Source of the DNA: Sandaracinus amylolyticus
GTDB lineage: Bacteria > Myxococcota_A > Polyangia > Polyangiales > Sandaracinaceae
Assembly (NCBI RefSeq): GCF_021631985.1
Contig: NZ_CP070225.1
Span: 3,224,001-3,288,000 of the forward strand
Direction of reading: 5' to 3'
DNA length: 64,000 nt
The position numbers and the translations under genes were made by a program. Below are positions 16,881 through 27,867 of the stretch, piece by piece; position 1 is the stretch's first letter; each line of letters begins with the position of its first letter. The notes below the pieces were generated by a model, which saw only the letters and a list, made by a program, of their open reading frames with translations, had not been told where the DNA came from and did no database searches.

Positions 16881-19800
16881 GTCGCCACCTCGATCCAGAA
16901 CGTCAGCTTGGCGCCATCGACGTCGGCTTCGTGCTTCGTGCCCGCGCCCATGCCGCGATCCATCCGCGTCGCGAGCACCTCGCCCGCGACGTATGCGCCG
17001 TGCTCGCCGAGCGCCTGCGCGAGCTCCCCCTCGGCCTCCCACGCGAGCGCGATGCGCGCGTCGAACGCGAGGTCCATCGTCTTGCGCGCGCCCTGGATCT
17101 TGCTGACCGCCTCGCGCGCCATGCCCTTGCGGCGCAGCGCGTCGTCGACGTGCGTGTCGAGCACCACCACGCGGCCGCGATCGCTCGCCGCCGCGAAGCC
17201 TTCCTTCGCGCTCAGCCGGATCTCGACCTCGCTCGCCTCGAGCTCGATCGTCGTCTCGGGGAGCGCGAGCACGATCTTCCCGTTCGACTCGAGCTCGCGA
17301 TAGAGCGCGCTGCCGTCCGCCTTGCCCAGCGCGGCCTTGCACGCGGGCACGTGCTTGCCGAGCTTCGGCCCGAGCGCGCGGAAATTCGGCACGAGCTGGA
17401 ACTGCACGATCTTCTCGGGCTCGCTCGTGAAGCTCAGCTTCTCGACGTTGAGCTCGTCGACGATCGCGTCCTGGAAGCGCTCGACGGTGCGGCGATCCGA
17501 CTCGTCGGTGACGACCACGATCGCCTCGGCGAGCGCCTGACGCACCTTGAGCTTGCCCTGTGCCCGCACCCGCGCGCCGAGCCCGACGATCGCGCGAGCA
17601 GCCGCCATGTCGCGTCGCAGCGCGTCGTCGCGGCGCTCGTCGTGCGGCTTCGGGAAGTCGGTGAAGTGCACGCTCGCGGGCGCCTCGGGATCGTCGGTGC
17701 GCACCAGGTTCTGGTAGAGCGACTCCGCGAGGAAGGGCGTGAACGGCGCGATCAGCTTCGCGAGATCGACGAGCACCTCGTAGAGCGTCGCGAACGCCGC
17801 GCGCTTGTCCGCGGCCTCCTCGGACAACAGAGCACCCGACGCCCAGAAGCGCGCGCGGCTGCGCCGCACGTACCAGTTCGACAGCGACTCGATGAAGTCG
17901 GAGAGCGAGCGCGCCGCGGGGTGCGTGCGATAGGCCTCCAGACTGCCGCGCACGTCGCGCACCGTCTGATCGAGCTCGGCGAGGATCCAGCGATCGAAGT
18001 CGTGTCGCTCCGACACCGCGGGGCGCGGCATCGACGGAGTCCATCCGTCGATCGACGCGTAGGTCACGAAGAACGAGTAGACGTTCCAGACCTTGAGCAG
18101 GAACTCCTTGATCGCCTCGACCGCGCCGCCCTCGAACCAGCGGTTCGTCTGGCCCGGGACGCTCTGCGCGTAGAGCGCCCAGCGCACCGCGTCGGCCCCG
18201 TAGAGATCGAACATCTCTCCCGGGTCCTTGTAGTTCTTCTTGCTCTTGCTGAGCTTCTGGCCCTTCTCGTCGGTGATCAGGCCGAGCACCACGCAGTTCT
18301 TGAAGGGGTGCGGATAGCCCTCCTTCTCGAAGAGCATCGTGCTGATCGCGAGCAGCGAATAGAACCAGCCGCGCGTCTGATCGACCGCCTCGGTGATGAA
18401 GTCCGCGGGGAACTCGCGCTCGAACTGCGCCTTGTTCTGGTGCGGATAGCCGTGCTGCGCGAAGGGCATGCAGCCCGAGTCGAACCAGCAGTCGATCACC
18501 TCGGGCACGCGGCGATAGACGCCGGGCTCACCGGGGTTCTCCCAGGTCACCTCGTCGACCCACGGCTTGTGGACCATCAGGTGATCACTGAGCGACGGAT
18601 TGGCCTCCTTCGCGCGGCGCCAGTGATCGAACGCGCGCGGGTTCTTCGCGAGGATCTGCTCGACCGAGTCGATGCACTCCATGCGACCGCTGACGTCGTT
18701 GATCCAGATCGGCAGCGGCGTGCCCCAGAAGCGCTCGCGGCTGAGGGCCCAGTCGACGTTGCTGCGCAGGAACTCGCCGAAGCGACCTTCCTGGATGTGC
18801 TCGGGCTCCCAGTGGATCGTGCGGTTGTTCTCGATGACGCGGGAGATCTCCTGCGTCGTCCGGATGAACCAGCTGCGCCGCGCGTACTGGATCAGAGGAT
18901 CGGTGTCGCGCCGCCACGAGAAGGGATATTGGTGGCGATAGACTTCCTCTTTGAACAAGAGTCCACGCTGCCGGAGATTGCGGATGATGTCGCGGTCCGC
19001 CTCCTTGCAGAAGCGACCCGCGAAGTCCGTCACGCGCTCGTCGAAGGTGCCGTTCGGGCGAACGAGCTGGAGGAACCCGAGGCCCTGCTGCTTGCAGACC
19101 TTGAAGTCCTCTTCGCCGAACGCGGGCGCGACGTGCACGATGCCGGCGCCGCTCTCGAGCGTGACGAAGTCCGCCGCGATCACGTGGTGCGCGGGGCCGC
19201 CTTCGGGCTCGGCGTAGGAGAACGGCGGCACGTACTTCGTGCCGAGCAGCGCCTTGCCCTTCTTGGTCTCGACGACGCGGTGCTCCTTGTCGCCGAGCAC
19301 CTTGCCGATCAGCGCCTGCGCGAGGATGAGCCGCTCGCCCTCGACCTCGACGACCGCGTAGTCGAAGTCCTCGTGCACCGCGAGCGCGATGTGGCTCGGC
19401 AGCGTCCACGGGGTCGTCGTCCACGCGAGGAACGAGGTCTTCTCCGCACCCGCTCCGCTGTCCGAGAGCGGGAAGCGCACGAACACCGAGGGATCGTCGA
19501 CCTCTTTGTAGCCCTGGCCGACTTCACCGGCCGACAGCGCGGTGCCGCCCTGGGGCCACCACCAGACGATCTTGTAGTCCTGGTAGAGCAGGCCCTTGTC
19601 GAAGAGCGTCTTGAGCGCCCACCACACGCTCTCGACGTACGGCTTGTGGAACGTGACGTAGGCCGCGTCGAGATCGACCCAGAACGCGATGCGCTGGGTC
19701 ATCTTCCGCCACTCGTCGATGTAGCGGAACACGCTCTCGATGCAGCGATGCGTGAAGGCCTCGACGCCGTACGCCTCGATCGCCTGTCGCCCGCTGATGC

Positions 19801-20104
19801 CCAGCGCCTTCTCGACCTCGACCTCGACCGGCAGACCGTGGGTGTCCCAGCCGCCGCGCCGCGGGACGTGCCAGCCCGTCATGCTGCGGTAGCGCAGGAA
19901 CACGTCCTTCATCACGCGCGTCAGCACGTGACCCGGGTGCGGCATCCCGTTGGCGGTCGGCGGGCCCTCGAAGAAGACGAAGGGCGGCTTGCCCTCGCTC
20001 GACTCGACCGAGCGCTCGAAGATGCGCTCGCGCTGCCAGAGGTCGAGGAAACGGCGCTCGAGATCGGGGAACGAGACCTTCTGCGGAACCGGCTCGAAAG
20101 GCAT
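16877..20104 (-). CDS. ileS: Isoleucyl-tRNA synthetase, type 2 (eukaryote-like)
   Basis: A 1075-aa class Ia synthetase that charges tRNA-Ile. The HIGH box is PHPGH at residues 55-59; the KMSKS box reads KLSKSKKN near residue 618. Editing (CP1) and anticodon-binding domains lie in the usual order. The length, segments such as [11 protein letters not shown] and WGTPLPIW, and a C-terminus without the zinc-binding cysteines of type 1 enzymes point to the type 2 (IleS2, archaeal/eukaryotic-like) class. That class often tolerates mupirocin; this is family knowledge, not tested here. The ATG at 20104 directly abuts a strong hairpin. The gene is coupled to folD by a GTGA overlap. Confidence 0.95.
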   Translation of the reverse strand: MPFEPVPQKVSFPDLERRFLDLWQRERIFERSVESSEGKPPFVFFEGPPTANGMPHPGHVLTRVMKDVFLRYRSMTGWHVPRRGGWDTHGLPVEVEVEKALGISGRQAIEAYGVEAFTHRCIESVFRYIDEWRKMTQRIAFWVDLDAAYVTFHKPYVESVWWALKTLFDKGLLYQDYKIVWWWPQGGTALSAGEVGQGYKEVDDPSVFVRFPLSDSGAGAEKTSFLAWTTTPWTLPSHIALAVHEDFDYAVVEVEGERLILAQALIGKVLGDKEHRVVETKKGKALLGTKYVPPFSYAEPEGGPAHHVIAADFVTLESGAGIVHVAPAFGEEDFKVCKQQGLGFLQLVRPNGTFDERVTDFAGRFCKEADRDIIRNLRQRGLLFKEEVYRHQYPFSWRRDTDPLIQYARRSWFIRTTQEISRVIENNRTIHWEPEHIQEGRFGEFLRSNVDWALSRERFWGTPLPIWINDVSGRMECIDSVEQILAKNPRAFDHWRRAKEANPSLSDHLMVHKPWVDEVTWENPGEPGVYRRVPEVIDCWFDSGCMPFAQHGYPHQNKAQFEREFPADFITEAVDQTRGWFYSLLAISTMLFEKEGYPHPFKNCVVLGLITDEKGQKLSKSKKNYKDPGEMFDLYGADAVRWALYAQSVPGQTNRWFEGGAVEAIKEFLLKVWNVYSFFVTYASIDGWTPSMPRPAVSERHDFDRWILAELDQTVRDVRGSLEAYRTHPAARSLSDFIESLSNWYVRRSRARFWASGALLSEEAADKRAAFATLYEVLVDLAKLIAPFTPFLAESLYQNLVRTDDPEAPASVHFTDFPKPHDERRDDALRRDMAAARAIVGLGARVRAQGKLKVRQALAEAIVVVTDESDRRTVERFQDAIVDELNVEKLSFTSEPEKIVQFQLVPNFRALGPKLGKHVPACKAALGKADGSALYRELESNGKIVLALPETTIELEASEVEIRLSAKEGFAAASDRGRVVVLDTHVDDALRRKGMAREAVSKIQGARKTMDLAFDARIALAWEAEGELAQALGEHGAYVAGEVLATRMDRGMGAGTKHEADVDGAKLTFWIEVAT

Positions 20105-20130
20105 GGGGGCGTGGATCTATCACGCCCCCA
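20104..20130 (-). promoter_or_regulatory. Hairpin abutting the ileS start codon
   Basis: A perfect 10-bp inverted repeat (TGGGGGCGTG, 7-nt loop, CACGCCCCCA) ends on the first base of the ileS ATG. In the mRNA the start codon would sit at the base of a very stable stem, and no Shine-Dalgarno is visible. It is either a terminator for the upstream lipoprotein transcript or a translational control element for ileS. Confidence 0.5.
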
Positions 20131-20184
20131 CGCCTCACGCGCGCCCGCTCGGTCCAGCTGAGTGCCTGCGCGCGCGAGCCGAGC

Positions 20185-22788
<2,604 letters not shown>

Positions 22789-22880
22789 CGCGCGCGAGGA
22801 TAGACGAACGCGCGTCAGTCCGCGCGCGCGCAACGCGCGGTGGTCTGGCGCACCACGCCGAGCTCGCGCGTCGCGATCGT

Positions 22881-23170
22881 GCGGGTGGGTGATCGCGGAC
22901 GAGAGCACCGGCCGGCGGGCGTGCGGGGAGGTGATCGCGGACGAGAACACCCACCCGGAAGCGCGCGGGTGGGTGATCACGGACGAGAACACCCACCCGG
23001 AAGCGCGCGGGTGGGTGATCACGGACGGACACACCCGCCCGGAAGCGTGCGGATTGGTTGCTCGCGCGCGAAACACCCACCGGGAAACGCGCGGGTGGGT
23101 GATCGCGGACGGACACACCCGCCGGGAAGCGCGCGGGTGGTCGATCGCGCGGATCGACCACCCGGGGATC
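22881..23170. repeat. Array of seven 42-bp hairpin repeats
   Basis: Seven units with a 42-bp period start at 22881, 22923, 22965, 23007, 23049, 23091 and 23133. Units 2-4 and 6 match well; units 1, 5 and 7 are divergent. The best unit has arms CGGGTGGGTG and CACCCACCCG around a 14-nt loop, so each unit is itself a hairpin. Unit 7 is a perfect 12-bp hairpin (23135-23163, arm GGGTGGTCGATC, 5-nt loop). The array begins at the stop codon of the minus-strand gene at 23169 and reaches about 90 bp from the start of the lipoprotein gene. There are no spacers, so it is not CRISPR. This accounts for the 380-bp gene-free stretch 22789-23168. Confidence 0.9.
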
Positions 23171-23858
23171 ACCCCGCGGCGGGCGGCGGGCGATCGCCCG
23201 CGTCGTCGTCCTCGTCGCGCCCGCGGCGGGGCGCGCGCACGGTATCGAAGAAGAGGTCCTGCTGCTCGCGATCGCGCGGGAAGCGCTGGCGGATGACGCT
23301 CGCGGACACGTCGTACGCGCGGCAGAAGTCGTCGCGGGTCGCGAGCTCGTTCGCGTAGGCCTGTCCGAAGGCCTGGGCGGCGGTCGCGCGGGCGGCGAGC
23401 GCTGCGTCGAGGCTCGCCACGGCGTTGGTGAGGCGGGGCAGGTGCTCGGCGCGCAGCGGCTCGGCGGCGCCGAAGGCGGTGAGGCGCTGCAGGACGCGGC
23501 GGGCGGCCGCGCTCTGAGCGGCGGCGCGCGGCGTCACCTCGGCGGCGATCCCCGCCGGGAAGATCGCGCTCGCAATCTCCCCGCCGCGGCCGCGATCGAG
23601 GGCCTCGGCGGCGCTGCGGAGGGCGCGCAGCTCGAGCTCGACCTCGCGCTCGGCGAAGCGCACGAGGACGCGGGGCTCGATCATCGCGAGCTCGGCCGAG
23701 GCGCGGACCGCGGCGGCAGCCACCAGCGCCGCATGCACCGGCTCGAACGACGCGACGAGATCCGCGAAGGCCGCGCCCGCACGACGGAGAGCGGCAAGGT
23801 GGAAGCGCCCCAGTGGGTCGAGGCGCGACGACGAGAGATCGGGAGTGGGCATCTGCAT
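23169..23858 (-). CDS. Hypothetical Ala/Arg-rich helical protein
   Basis: I do not recognise a family. The 229-aa product is strongly helical, rich in Ala, Arg and Glu, with no signal peptide. Long amphipathic stretches occur (VELELRALRSAAEAL, SAAARRVLQRLTAFG) and a charged C-terminal tail ends in DDDAGDRPPPAAG. The start is uncertain: ATGs at 23858 and 23852 are only 6 bp apart, and no clear ribosome-binding site is visible; in-frame codons up to 23948 are Arg/Pro-rich and unlikely. Its 3' end runs straight into the 42-bp hairpin array. Confidence 0.6.
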   Translation of the reverse strand: MQMPTPDLSSSRLDPLGRFHLAALRRAGAAFADLVASFEPVHAALVAAAAVRASAELAMIEPRVLVRFAEREVELELRALRSAAEALDRGRGGEIASAIFPAGIAAEVTPRAAAQSAAARRVLQRLTAFGAAEPLRAEHLPRLTNAVASLDAALAARATAAQAFGQAYANELATRDDFCRAYDVSASVIRQRFPRDREQQDLFFDTVRAPRRGRDEDDDAGDRPPPAAG

Positions 23859-23981
23859 GCGATGGAGGCTCGCACGCGCGAGGAGAGGCGCGGAAGGGGG
23901 GCGACGACCGGCCCGACCGCGAAGCGATCGTAAGTGCACGCCGGGCACGGTGTCGGGCCGGATCGACTAGACGTTCGGGGC

Positions 23982-25406
23982 ATGTCCACGCCCTCGCGAG
24001 ACGCGCGCCTGCTCGCAGTGGTCACCTCGTTGACCCTGGCGTGCGGATGCTCCGGCACCGCGGTGGAGCCGCCGAGCGCCACGATCGAGCCGGAGCGCCC
24101 CGCCGCCGCCGAGGCCGCCGAGCCACCGCCGTCGGCACCCCCGCCGCGCGCGACCGCCTCGACCGCGCTCGAGGCGATGCTCGTCCACCACGCCGCGGGC
24201 GACGCGCGGCCCGACGCAGCGGCGCTCCTCGTGTTGCAGCAGGCGCCTCTCGCAGCGGCGCAGGCGGTCGTGCTCTACGCGTGGGACCAGAGCGCGTTCG
24301 ACCGCGCTGCGCTCCTCGCGCGGGATCCTTCGATCGCGCCGGTGCTCGCGCGGCTGGGGGCGGAGGTCAGCCTCGAGGCGGCGGATGGTGGTGAGCTCTG
24401 CCGGGACCGCGACACGGCGGTGGGCGAGCTCCGCTGTCGGATCGAGCTCTCGCCGACCGAGGCGCTCGCGCTGCGCGAGCTGTGCGAGGTGAGGAGCATC
24501 GGGATCGCCGTCGTCGAGGAGGAGCGCCCCGGCGTCTTCGCGATCGCGCGCGCGCAGCAGCTCGTCGCGCACGCGTGTGAGCCCAGCGCGCGGCAGAGCG
24601 AGCTCTCGGTGTCCGACCTCGACGGGGACGGCGCGCCCGAGATCCGCGCGGTCGTCGAGACGATTGCCCCGATGCCGCTCCACATGCCGCCCGAGCACCC
24701 CGCCGACCTGCGGGTGCGGTCGGCGTTCTTCCTCGATGCTCGCGATCTCCATCTCCAGCTCGAGGTCGAGCTCGAGGTCGACAGCTGGGGGAGCTCCTGC
24801 GCCGAGAGCGTGCTCGAACGTCGGGTGCAGATCCGCTTCGCGGCGCGCGACGACGGGCGCCTGGTTCCGACGGTGAGCGGCCGTGAGCGCGTCGAGGAGT
24901 GCCCCGACGACGACGACATCGCCGACGGAGCGATCGAGAGGCGTGTCGAGGCGAATTGCCGGTACGTCGACCAGGAGGATCGCTGGAGCTGCTCCCCCGA
25001 CGTCGCGACGGCGCTGGACGACGAGGTGCGCATCGGCGGGCACTCCCTGCGATCGAGCGCCGAGCGCGGCTGGCGTCGCGGTGAGCTCCTCGGCCCGGGC
25101 GGCGCCGGCGCTCGATTTCCCGCGATGCGCGCGCAGATCCAGCGCGTTCTCGCGCTGGAGGCGGAGGATGCGCCTCGAGCGCCGAGCGGCACCGTCGTCT
25201 GCCCGGTCCGCGTCGAGGATCCCGCCCCGCCGCTGCACGTGCGCGCCGAGCGCTCGTCGCGCTCCGCGATCGTCGGCGACCTCGAGAACGGAACCGTCGT
25301 GGCTCCGCGCGAGCGACGCGGGAGCTGGGTGCGCATCGACGCACCGGTGCCCGGCTGGGTGTGGAGCGCGAGCCTCCGAGACAGCTGCAATCGGCAGCGC
25401 GAGTGA
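23982..25406 (+). CDS. Lipoprotein with C-terminal SH3-like domain
   Basis: The product is a 474-aa predicted lipoprotein (LLAVVTSLTLACGC; Cys at the lipobox). It has a Pro/Glu/Ala-rich linker and a middle region holding one FG-GAP/EF-hand-like DLDGDGAPEI. The last 60 residues resemble a bacterial SH3 domain (LHVRAERSSRSAIVGDL, then GSWVRIDAPVPGWVWS), a fold often used to bind cell wall or peptides. The ATG at 23982 is placed just before the signal peptide. It is divergent from the helical protein at 23858. Function unknown. Confidence 0.75.
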   Translation: MSTPSRDARLLAVVTSLTLACGCSGTAVEPPSATIEPERPAAAEAAEPPPSAPPPRATASTALEAMLVHHAAGDARPDAAALLVLQQAPLAAAQAVVLYAWDQSAFDRAALLARDPSIAPVLARLGAEVSLEAADGGELCRDRDTAVGELRCRIELSPTEALALRELCEVRSIGIAVVEEERPGVFAIARAQQLVAHACEPSARQSELSVSDLDGDGAPEIRAVVETIAPMPLHMPPEHPADLRVRSAFFLDARDLHLQLEVELEVDSWGSSCAESVLERRVQIRFAARDDGRLVPTVSGRERVEECPDDDDIADGAIERRVEANCRYVDQEDRWSCSPDVATALDDEVRIGGHSLRSSAERGWRRGELLGPGGAGARFPAMRAQIQRVLALEAEDAPRAPSGTVVCPVRVEDPAPPLHVRAERSSRSAIVGDLENGTVVAPRERRGSWVRIDAPVPGWVWSASLRDSCNRQRE

Positions 25407-25422
25407 TCTCGAGCGCGAGATC
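25405..25422 (+). terminator. Short hairpin overlapping the stop codon of lipoprotein 23982
   Basis: A 7-bp inverted repeat (GATCTCG, loop AGCG, CGAGATC) starts within the TGA. There is no T-run; a weak terminator candidate. Confidence 0.4.
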
Positions 25423-25911
25423 TCGAGGTCGTCATTCGCGCGCGAGAGCGCGAGCCCGTCCATTCGGCTCACGATGGGCGATGCCAGCACGAACCGTGTG
25501 AGCTCCGCGCCGTCGCTCCCGCGCCGTCGCTCCACATCCACCACGACTCATCGGGCGAGGCGCGGAGCGCGAGCCCGCCCAATTCGGCTCACGAAGCCGA
25601 AGGCGAGTCGGTCCGCGCGTGGTCGAGCGAGGACGCGAAGCGGACTCGGGCGACCACGCGCTCTCCTCCACCACGAAGAGAGCCGCGCCCTCCCCTCCGC
25701 GCGCGGCCGAGACCTCACCAGCAGGGCGGGGGGCACGGGGGCCGAGCGATCCCGCAGCGGCCTCCCGACGCCGACCAGGTTCCTGCGCGGTCCGCAGAGG
25801 GAGCGCGAAGCGCTCACGACGCGGACGACCCCGCCACCCGACGCCTTACCGCGATCGCCCGAGATCCGCGATGACTAGCGAGGCCCCCGTGCCCCCCGCC
25901 CCGCCGAAGCC
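25407..25911. other. 505-bp gene-poor stretch with a direct repeat
   Basis: Between two convergent genes. No ORF here shows a start with a ribosome-binding site or a recognisable product. It contains an imperfect direct repeat of about 29-31 bp at 25446-25474 and 25565-25595 (shared core GAGCGCGAGCCCG, then TTCGGCTCACGA). The rest is low-complexity GC-rich sequence. It may be decayed coding DNA. Confidence 0.55.
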
Positions 25912-26979
25912 TCACCCCGCGCGAAGCATCGCCGAGCTCCGCCGCTGCAACACCGGCCACAACGCAGCAGCAGCCACCACGATCACCACGCCGACCCACT
26001 GCGACGTCGACAGCGCCCCGACCCCGCCACGATCGTCGGCCCGGAAGAACTCGAGCACGAAGCGCAGCACCGCATACGCGATCATCGACACGCAGAAGAC
26101 CTGCCCGTCGAAGCGCTTCCGCGGCTCGAGCCACCCGATGATCGCGAACGCGATCAGCAGCGACCCACCCGCCTCGAGCAGCTGCGTCGGGATCACCGGC
26201 AGCGAGGGGTGCGACGGATGCTCGAGCAGGTGCGCGCGCCACTGCGCCTCGCTCGCGGGCGACCACGCGGGGAACGACACGCCGAACCACGCGTCGGTCG
26301 GCTGACCGAAGCAGCACCCTCCGAACCAGCACCCGAGCCGCCCGAAGAAGAGCCCGAGCGGCAGGATCATCCCCGCGAGGTCCAGCGTCTTGATGCGCGG
26401 GAAGCCTTCCTTCTTGAGGAAGTACATCGCGTACCCGATGCCGAGCACCATCCCGCCGTACCAGGTGAGCCCGCCGGCCCAGAACCGCGCCCACGCGAAG
26501 CAGTCGGCCTCGGTCGGCCTGCACACGTTCGCGGCCGCGTCCCACGCGCCCTGCACGGACTCGCTCGCGCACTGCTCCGGCGTGATGTGCCAGGCCACCT
26601 GCGACGGGTCCGTGCAGAGGTGCACGTAGTCCATGAAGAACCCGTCGAAGAGCACGTGCGCGATCCGCGACCCCGCGACCCCGGTGATCAGCGAGATCAG
26701 CGCGAGATCGATCAGCACGTCGTGGTCGCGCTTCTCGCGCTTGGCCCACCGCACCGCGAACCACGTGCACGCGGCGAACGCCGCCATGAGCATCGTGAAG
26801 TACGCGGGGATCGGCTCGTCGAACGCGTGTGCCGCGATCGCGCCCAGGGCGACCAGGAGCGCGCCCCCGAGCACCGGCTTCGGATCGAGATCGCGGCGGA
26901 TGCTCCAGACGCCGAGCGCGCCGAGCAGCACGACGACACAGACCGCCGCGATCAGGCGCCCGTCGAAGGTCGAGATCAC
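25912..26979 (-). CDS. lgt: Prolipoprotein diacylglyceryl transferase
   Basis: Lgt transfers diacylglycerol from phosphatidylglycerol to the lipobox cysteine, the first step of lipoprotein maturation in the inner membrane. The 355-aa protein has about seven hydrophobic segments. The family signature is GRLGCWFGGCCFG near residue 215, a Cys-rich variant of the GRxGNFxN box, and the earlier GGLTWYGGM box has Tyr where many Lgt have His. A soluble insert with three Cys (about residues 120-160) is larger than usual. The GTG at 26979 has GGAGAA about 10 nt upstream, inside the end of lspA. It is the third gene of a micro-lipoprotein-lspA-lgt operon. Confidence 0.92.
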   Translation of the reverse strand: MISTFDGRLIAAVCVVVLLGALGVWSIRRDLDPKPVLGGALLVALGAIAAHAFDEPIPAYFTMLMAAFAACTWFAVRWAKREKRDHDVLIDLALISLITGVAGSRIAHVLFDGFFMDYVHLCTDPSQVAWHITPEQCASESVQGAWDAAANVCRPTEADCFAWARFWAGGLTWYGGMVLGIGYAMYFLKKEGFPRIKTLDLAGMILPLGLFFGRLGCWFGGCCFGQPTDAWFGVSFPAWSPASEAQWRAHLLEHPSHPSLPVIPTQLLEAGGSLLIAFAIIGWLEPRKRFDGQVFCVSMIAYAVLRFVLEFFRADDRGGVGALSTSQWVGVVIVVAAAALWPVLQRRSSAMLRAG

Positions 26980-26986
26980 GCGGCCG

Positions 26987-27661
26987 TCATTCTCCGGCCG
27001 CTTCCCGCGGATCGCCAGTGCGCTGGTCGCCCGCCCCTTCGGCGGTCTTCGTCTTCGCGGCCGGCGCGGCCTTCTCGTCCACCTTCGCCGGCTCCTCGCG
27101 ACGGAAGCCGTCGATCAAGAGGAGCACCACGCCGATCGTGATCGCGATGTCGGCGACGTTGAACGTCGGGTAGTCGAACTCGTCGCGCCAGTGCCAGTGG
27201 ATGAAGTCGACGACGTACCCGTAGCGGATGCGGTCGATCAGGTTCCCGAGCGCGCCCGACACGACGAAGGGCACGCTCCACGCGAACCACGGCCCACCGC
27301 GGCCCTGGATGAAGAGCCACAGCAGCACGATCGTCGCCGCGGTCGCCGCGATGCCGAAGATCGTGGTGCGCAGCGCGGTCGGTGCGTTGCGCAGCAGACC
27401 GAACGCCGCGCCGCAGTTCTCCGCGTACTCGAGCTCGAACACGTCCTCGATGACGACGAGCCCGGGACGGCGCGCGCGCTGGTACCGGATGTACCCGTCC
27501 TCGTCGGACGCGCACACCTCGGGGCGCTCGCCGGTGCGCTCCGCGCTCAGCGCGTTCTCGGCCCACGTCTTGGTGCCGATGTCGAGCGCGACGAGCGCGA
27601 TCGTCGACACGATGCACGCGGCGATCAGCGCGCTTCCGCGGCGCGTCGTGGTCGGCGCCAC
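26987..27661 (-). CDS. lspA: Lipoprotein signal peptidase (signal peptidase II)
   Basis: LspA cleaves the signal peptide of diacylglyceryl-prolipoproteins. Catalytic aspartates lie in GNLIDRIRYG and FNVADIAI; the substrate-contact box is ENCGAAFG. Four membrane helices are visible. The product is 224 aa against about 160-170 usual. The extra length is a periplasmic insert after helix 1 (SAERTGERPEVCASDEDG) and a Lys/Glu/Ala-rich C-terminal tail. The GTG at 27661 is 1 bp after the stop of the upstream micro-lipoprotein; lgt follows 7 bp downstream. Confidence 0.93.
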   Translation of the reverse strand: MAPTTTRRGSALIAACIVSTIALVALDIGTKTWAENALSAERTGERPEVCASDEDGYIRYQRARRPGLVVIEDVFELEYAENCGAAFGLLRNAPTALRTTIFGIAATAATIVLLWLFIQGRGGPWFAWSVPFVVSGALGNLIDRIRYGYVVDFIHWHWRDEFDYPTFNVADIAITIGVVLLLIDGFRREEPAKVDEKAAPAAKTKTAEGAGDQRTGDPREAAGE

Positions 27662-27662
27662 G

Positions 27663-27788
27663 TCAGTGCCCCGCGGGCTCGGAAGGAGCGGCCGCCGGCG
27701 ACGCCTCGCGATCGGCGCGCGTGAAGAAGGGGCACCCGGGCAGCATCGTGAGCGTGCCGAGCGCGAGAAGGACCAACAGGACGCGCAT
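27663..27788 (-). CDS. Micro-lipoprotein, 41 aa
   Basis: A very short predicted lipoprotein: signal peptide MRVLLVLLALGTLTMLPGC with lipobox LPGC, then a mature peptide of only about 23 residues rich in Ala, Pro, Ser and Glu. It is the first gene of the run ending in lspA and lgt, with 1 bp between its TGA and the lspA GTG. Being lipoprotein-maturation substrate and operon leader at once, it may be a small envelope protein or mainly a translated leader that couples lspA. The longer frame upstream to 28385 is a shadow of the divergent gene. Confidence 0.65.
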   Translation of the reverse strand: MRVLLVLLALGTLTMLPGCPFFTRADREASPAAAPSEPAGH

Positions 27789-27867
27789 GCGGCTCGTCGT
27801 GTAGCAGAGCGAGAGCCCGTCGCAAAGACCGAAGAAACACGGATATCCTGCGCGCTCGGAGGTCGAC

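Noticed and set aside
16931-20161. 1076-aa plus-strand frame
   Set aside because: Antisense of ileS; Arg/Leu/Asp-rich shadow with no domain.
20105-20184. T-box riboswitch before ileS
   Set aside because: The 80-bp gap is too short and has no T-box sequence; only a single hairpin is visible.
22881-23170. CRISPR array
   Set aside because: Units follow one another with no unique spacers, and each unit is a hairpin; no cas genes in the window.
22789-23172. N-terminal extension of the MopE-like lipoprotein
   Set aside because: It is translation of the 42-bp repeat array; the signal peptide starts at 22788.
25814-26770. 318-aa minus-strand frame
   Set aside because: Out-of-frame shadow of lgt; Arg-rich and without helices.
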